Positions 26,167 to 26,865 of a DNA stretch of 26,865 bases are shown piece after piece. Under the pieces are notes generated by a model. The model worked only from the letters and a program-made list of their open reading frames with translations, made no database searches and was not told where the DNA came from. The stretch's first letter is position 1. Each line of letters begins with the position of its first letter. Both the position numbers and the translations under genes were made by a program. The DNA is from Bacteroidales bacterium UBA6408 (GTDB lineage Bacteria; Bacteroidota; Bacteroidia; Bacteroidales; UBA932), in assembly GCA_002439805.1 (NCBI GenBank), contig DJPQ01000008.1:1-26865 (forward strand). The letters are read 5' to 3'.

Positions 26167-26865
26167 TCAAACTTCCGTCCAGTGGATGCGGACGCCACGG
26201 CGTTCCATGCCTCTGAACCATGTCATCTGGCGCTTGGCGAACTGGTGGATGGCGACGGCGAGGCGGGACTTCATCTCTTCGTAGCTGAGGTCTCCCTCTA
26301 TGTATAGGGTGACGAACTTGTACTCAAGGCCATAATAGAGGAGGTCGGAGGCGGGAATGGGGTCGCGGGCGGGGATAGTCTTGCCCGTCAGCGGGTCGAT
26401 GTGTTCGGGAGCTCCGTCGAGAAGGCTGCGGATTTCCTCGACCATGCCGTCGCGGAGGCGGGCGTCGATGCGGGCGTCGATGCGGGCGTTGCGGACTTCA
26501 CGGGTTACGAGCGTGCCGATGTAATAGGCCTTCTTCGGGAGATACGCAGTACGGTTTACGGGGTGCTCCGACTCATAGACGGCTATTTCGAGGGCGCGGA
26601 TAAGGCGCTTGCGGGTGTCGTAGTCGGTGCTGTTGTGCAATGGCTTGAGGGCAGCGAGTTTCTCGATGAGCTCTTCAGTCGGGAGCTTTTCCATTGCCTC
26701 ACGAAGTTCTTTGTTTTCAGGGACATCCGGAAGGGAGTAGCCGCAGGTGGCCGCCTCGACATAGAGTCCGGAACCGCCGCACAGAACCGGAACGCAGCCA
26801 CGGGCGCGGATGTCCCTGTAGGCGGACTCGAAGTCACGCTGATATTCGTAGATGTTGTATTTCGC
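26167..26865 (-). CDS. miaA: tRNA dimethylallyltransferase (N-terminus beyond the window)
   Basis: 232 residues are visible; the N-terminal P-loop part (about 80 residues) lies beyond the right edge. The frame runs open to the edge, so the ATG at 26694 is internal. Seen: YEYQRDF near the edge, PVLCGGSGLYVEA (the conserved GGTGLY-like motif), TRKRLIRALE, and the C-terminal FAKRQMTWFRG signature. MiaA adds a dimethylallyl group to A37 of tRNAs reading UNN codons, which includes the tRNA-Trp and tRNA-Tyr encoded here. A 12-bp tandem repeat (26458-26488) duplicates ARID in the sequence NARIDARIDARL. Confidence 0.95.
   Translation of the reverse strand, partial: AKYNIYEYQRDFESAYRDIRARGCVPVLCGGSGLYVEAATCGYSLPDVPENKELREAMEKLPTEELIEKLAALKPLHNSTDYDTRKRLIRALEIAVYESEHPVNRTAYLPKKAYYIGTLVTREVRNARIDARIDARLRDGMVEEIRSLLDGAPEHIDPLTGKTIPARDPIPASDLLYYGLEYKFVTLYIEGDLSYEEMKSRLAVAIHQFAKRQMTWFRGMERRGVRIHWTEV

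Overview
The window reads as a Bacteroidales (Bacteroidota) chromosome segment, probably a gut-type uncultured lineage of intermediate GC. Evidence: intergenic promoters of the Bacteroidota form (a TTTG-like -33 element about 19 nt before TAnnTTTG), weak Shine-Dalgarno sequences, an Oar-type TonB-dependent receptor paired with a BACON-domain lipoprotein, and Bacteroidota-sized RpoB, RpoC and MetK. No phage, integrase, transposase or CRISPR array is visible.

Layout. 1-633: a folded, AT-rich left edge, a hairpin terminator and a small XRE-type regulator (+). 634-1021: a gap between convergent genes that appears to hold an undescribed structured RNA on the minus strand, with its own promoter and terminator. 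1022-1723: a YjdF/DUF2238-like membrane protein (-). 1763-2013: a bidirectional terminator and a long, structured element just after rpoC. 2014-14981 (all -): the classical tRNA/translation/transcription cluster, in transcription order tRNA-Thr(UGU), tRNA-Tyr, tRNA-Gly, tRNA-Thr(GGU), tuf, tRNA-Trp, secE, nusG, rplK, rplA, rplJ, rplL, rpoB, rpoC. It starts from a very good promoter at 15009-15039 and has hairpins after tuf and between rplL and rpoB that could adjust tuf and RNA polymerase levels. 15059-18367 (-): an MFS transporter gene followed by dxs. 18479-24333 (-): a TonB-dependent receptor and a multidomain surface lipoprotein. 24334-24787: a divergent regulatory region. 24788-26140 (+): metK. 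26167-26865 (-): miaA, cut by the right edge.

The most interesting material is non-coding. First, the 800-1003 region folds into three nested perfect helices (6, 7 and 8 bp) plus a 7-bp apical palindrome, between a TATCTTTG promoter and a U-tailed terminator; this is a candidate small RNA of about 205 nt, possibly 6S-like. Second, metK has an approximately 300-nt leader, and its last 100 nt form a structured element that is clearly related to the element after rpoC. The two copies share the same central sequence and the same internal-loop positions, while several helices differ by compensatory base changes. That pattern argues for a conserved RNA (or DNA-hairpin) structure, not a peptide. Third, the upstream half of the metK leader has a sequence core reminiscent of SAM-responsive leaders, which would fit feedback on SAM synthetase but is unproven.
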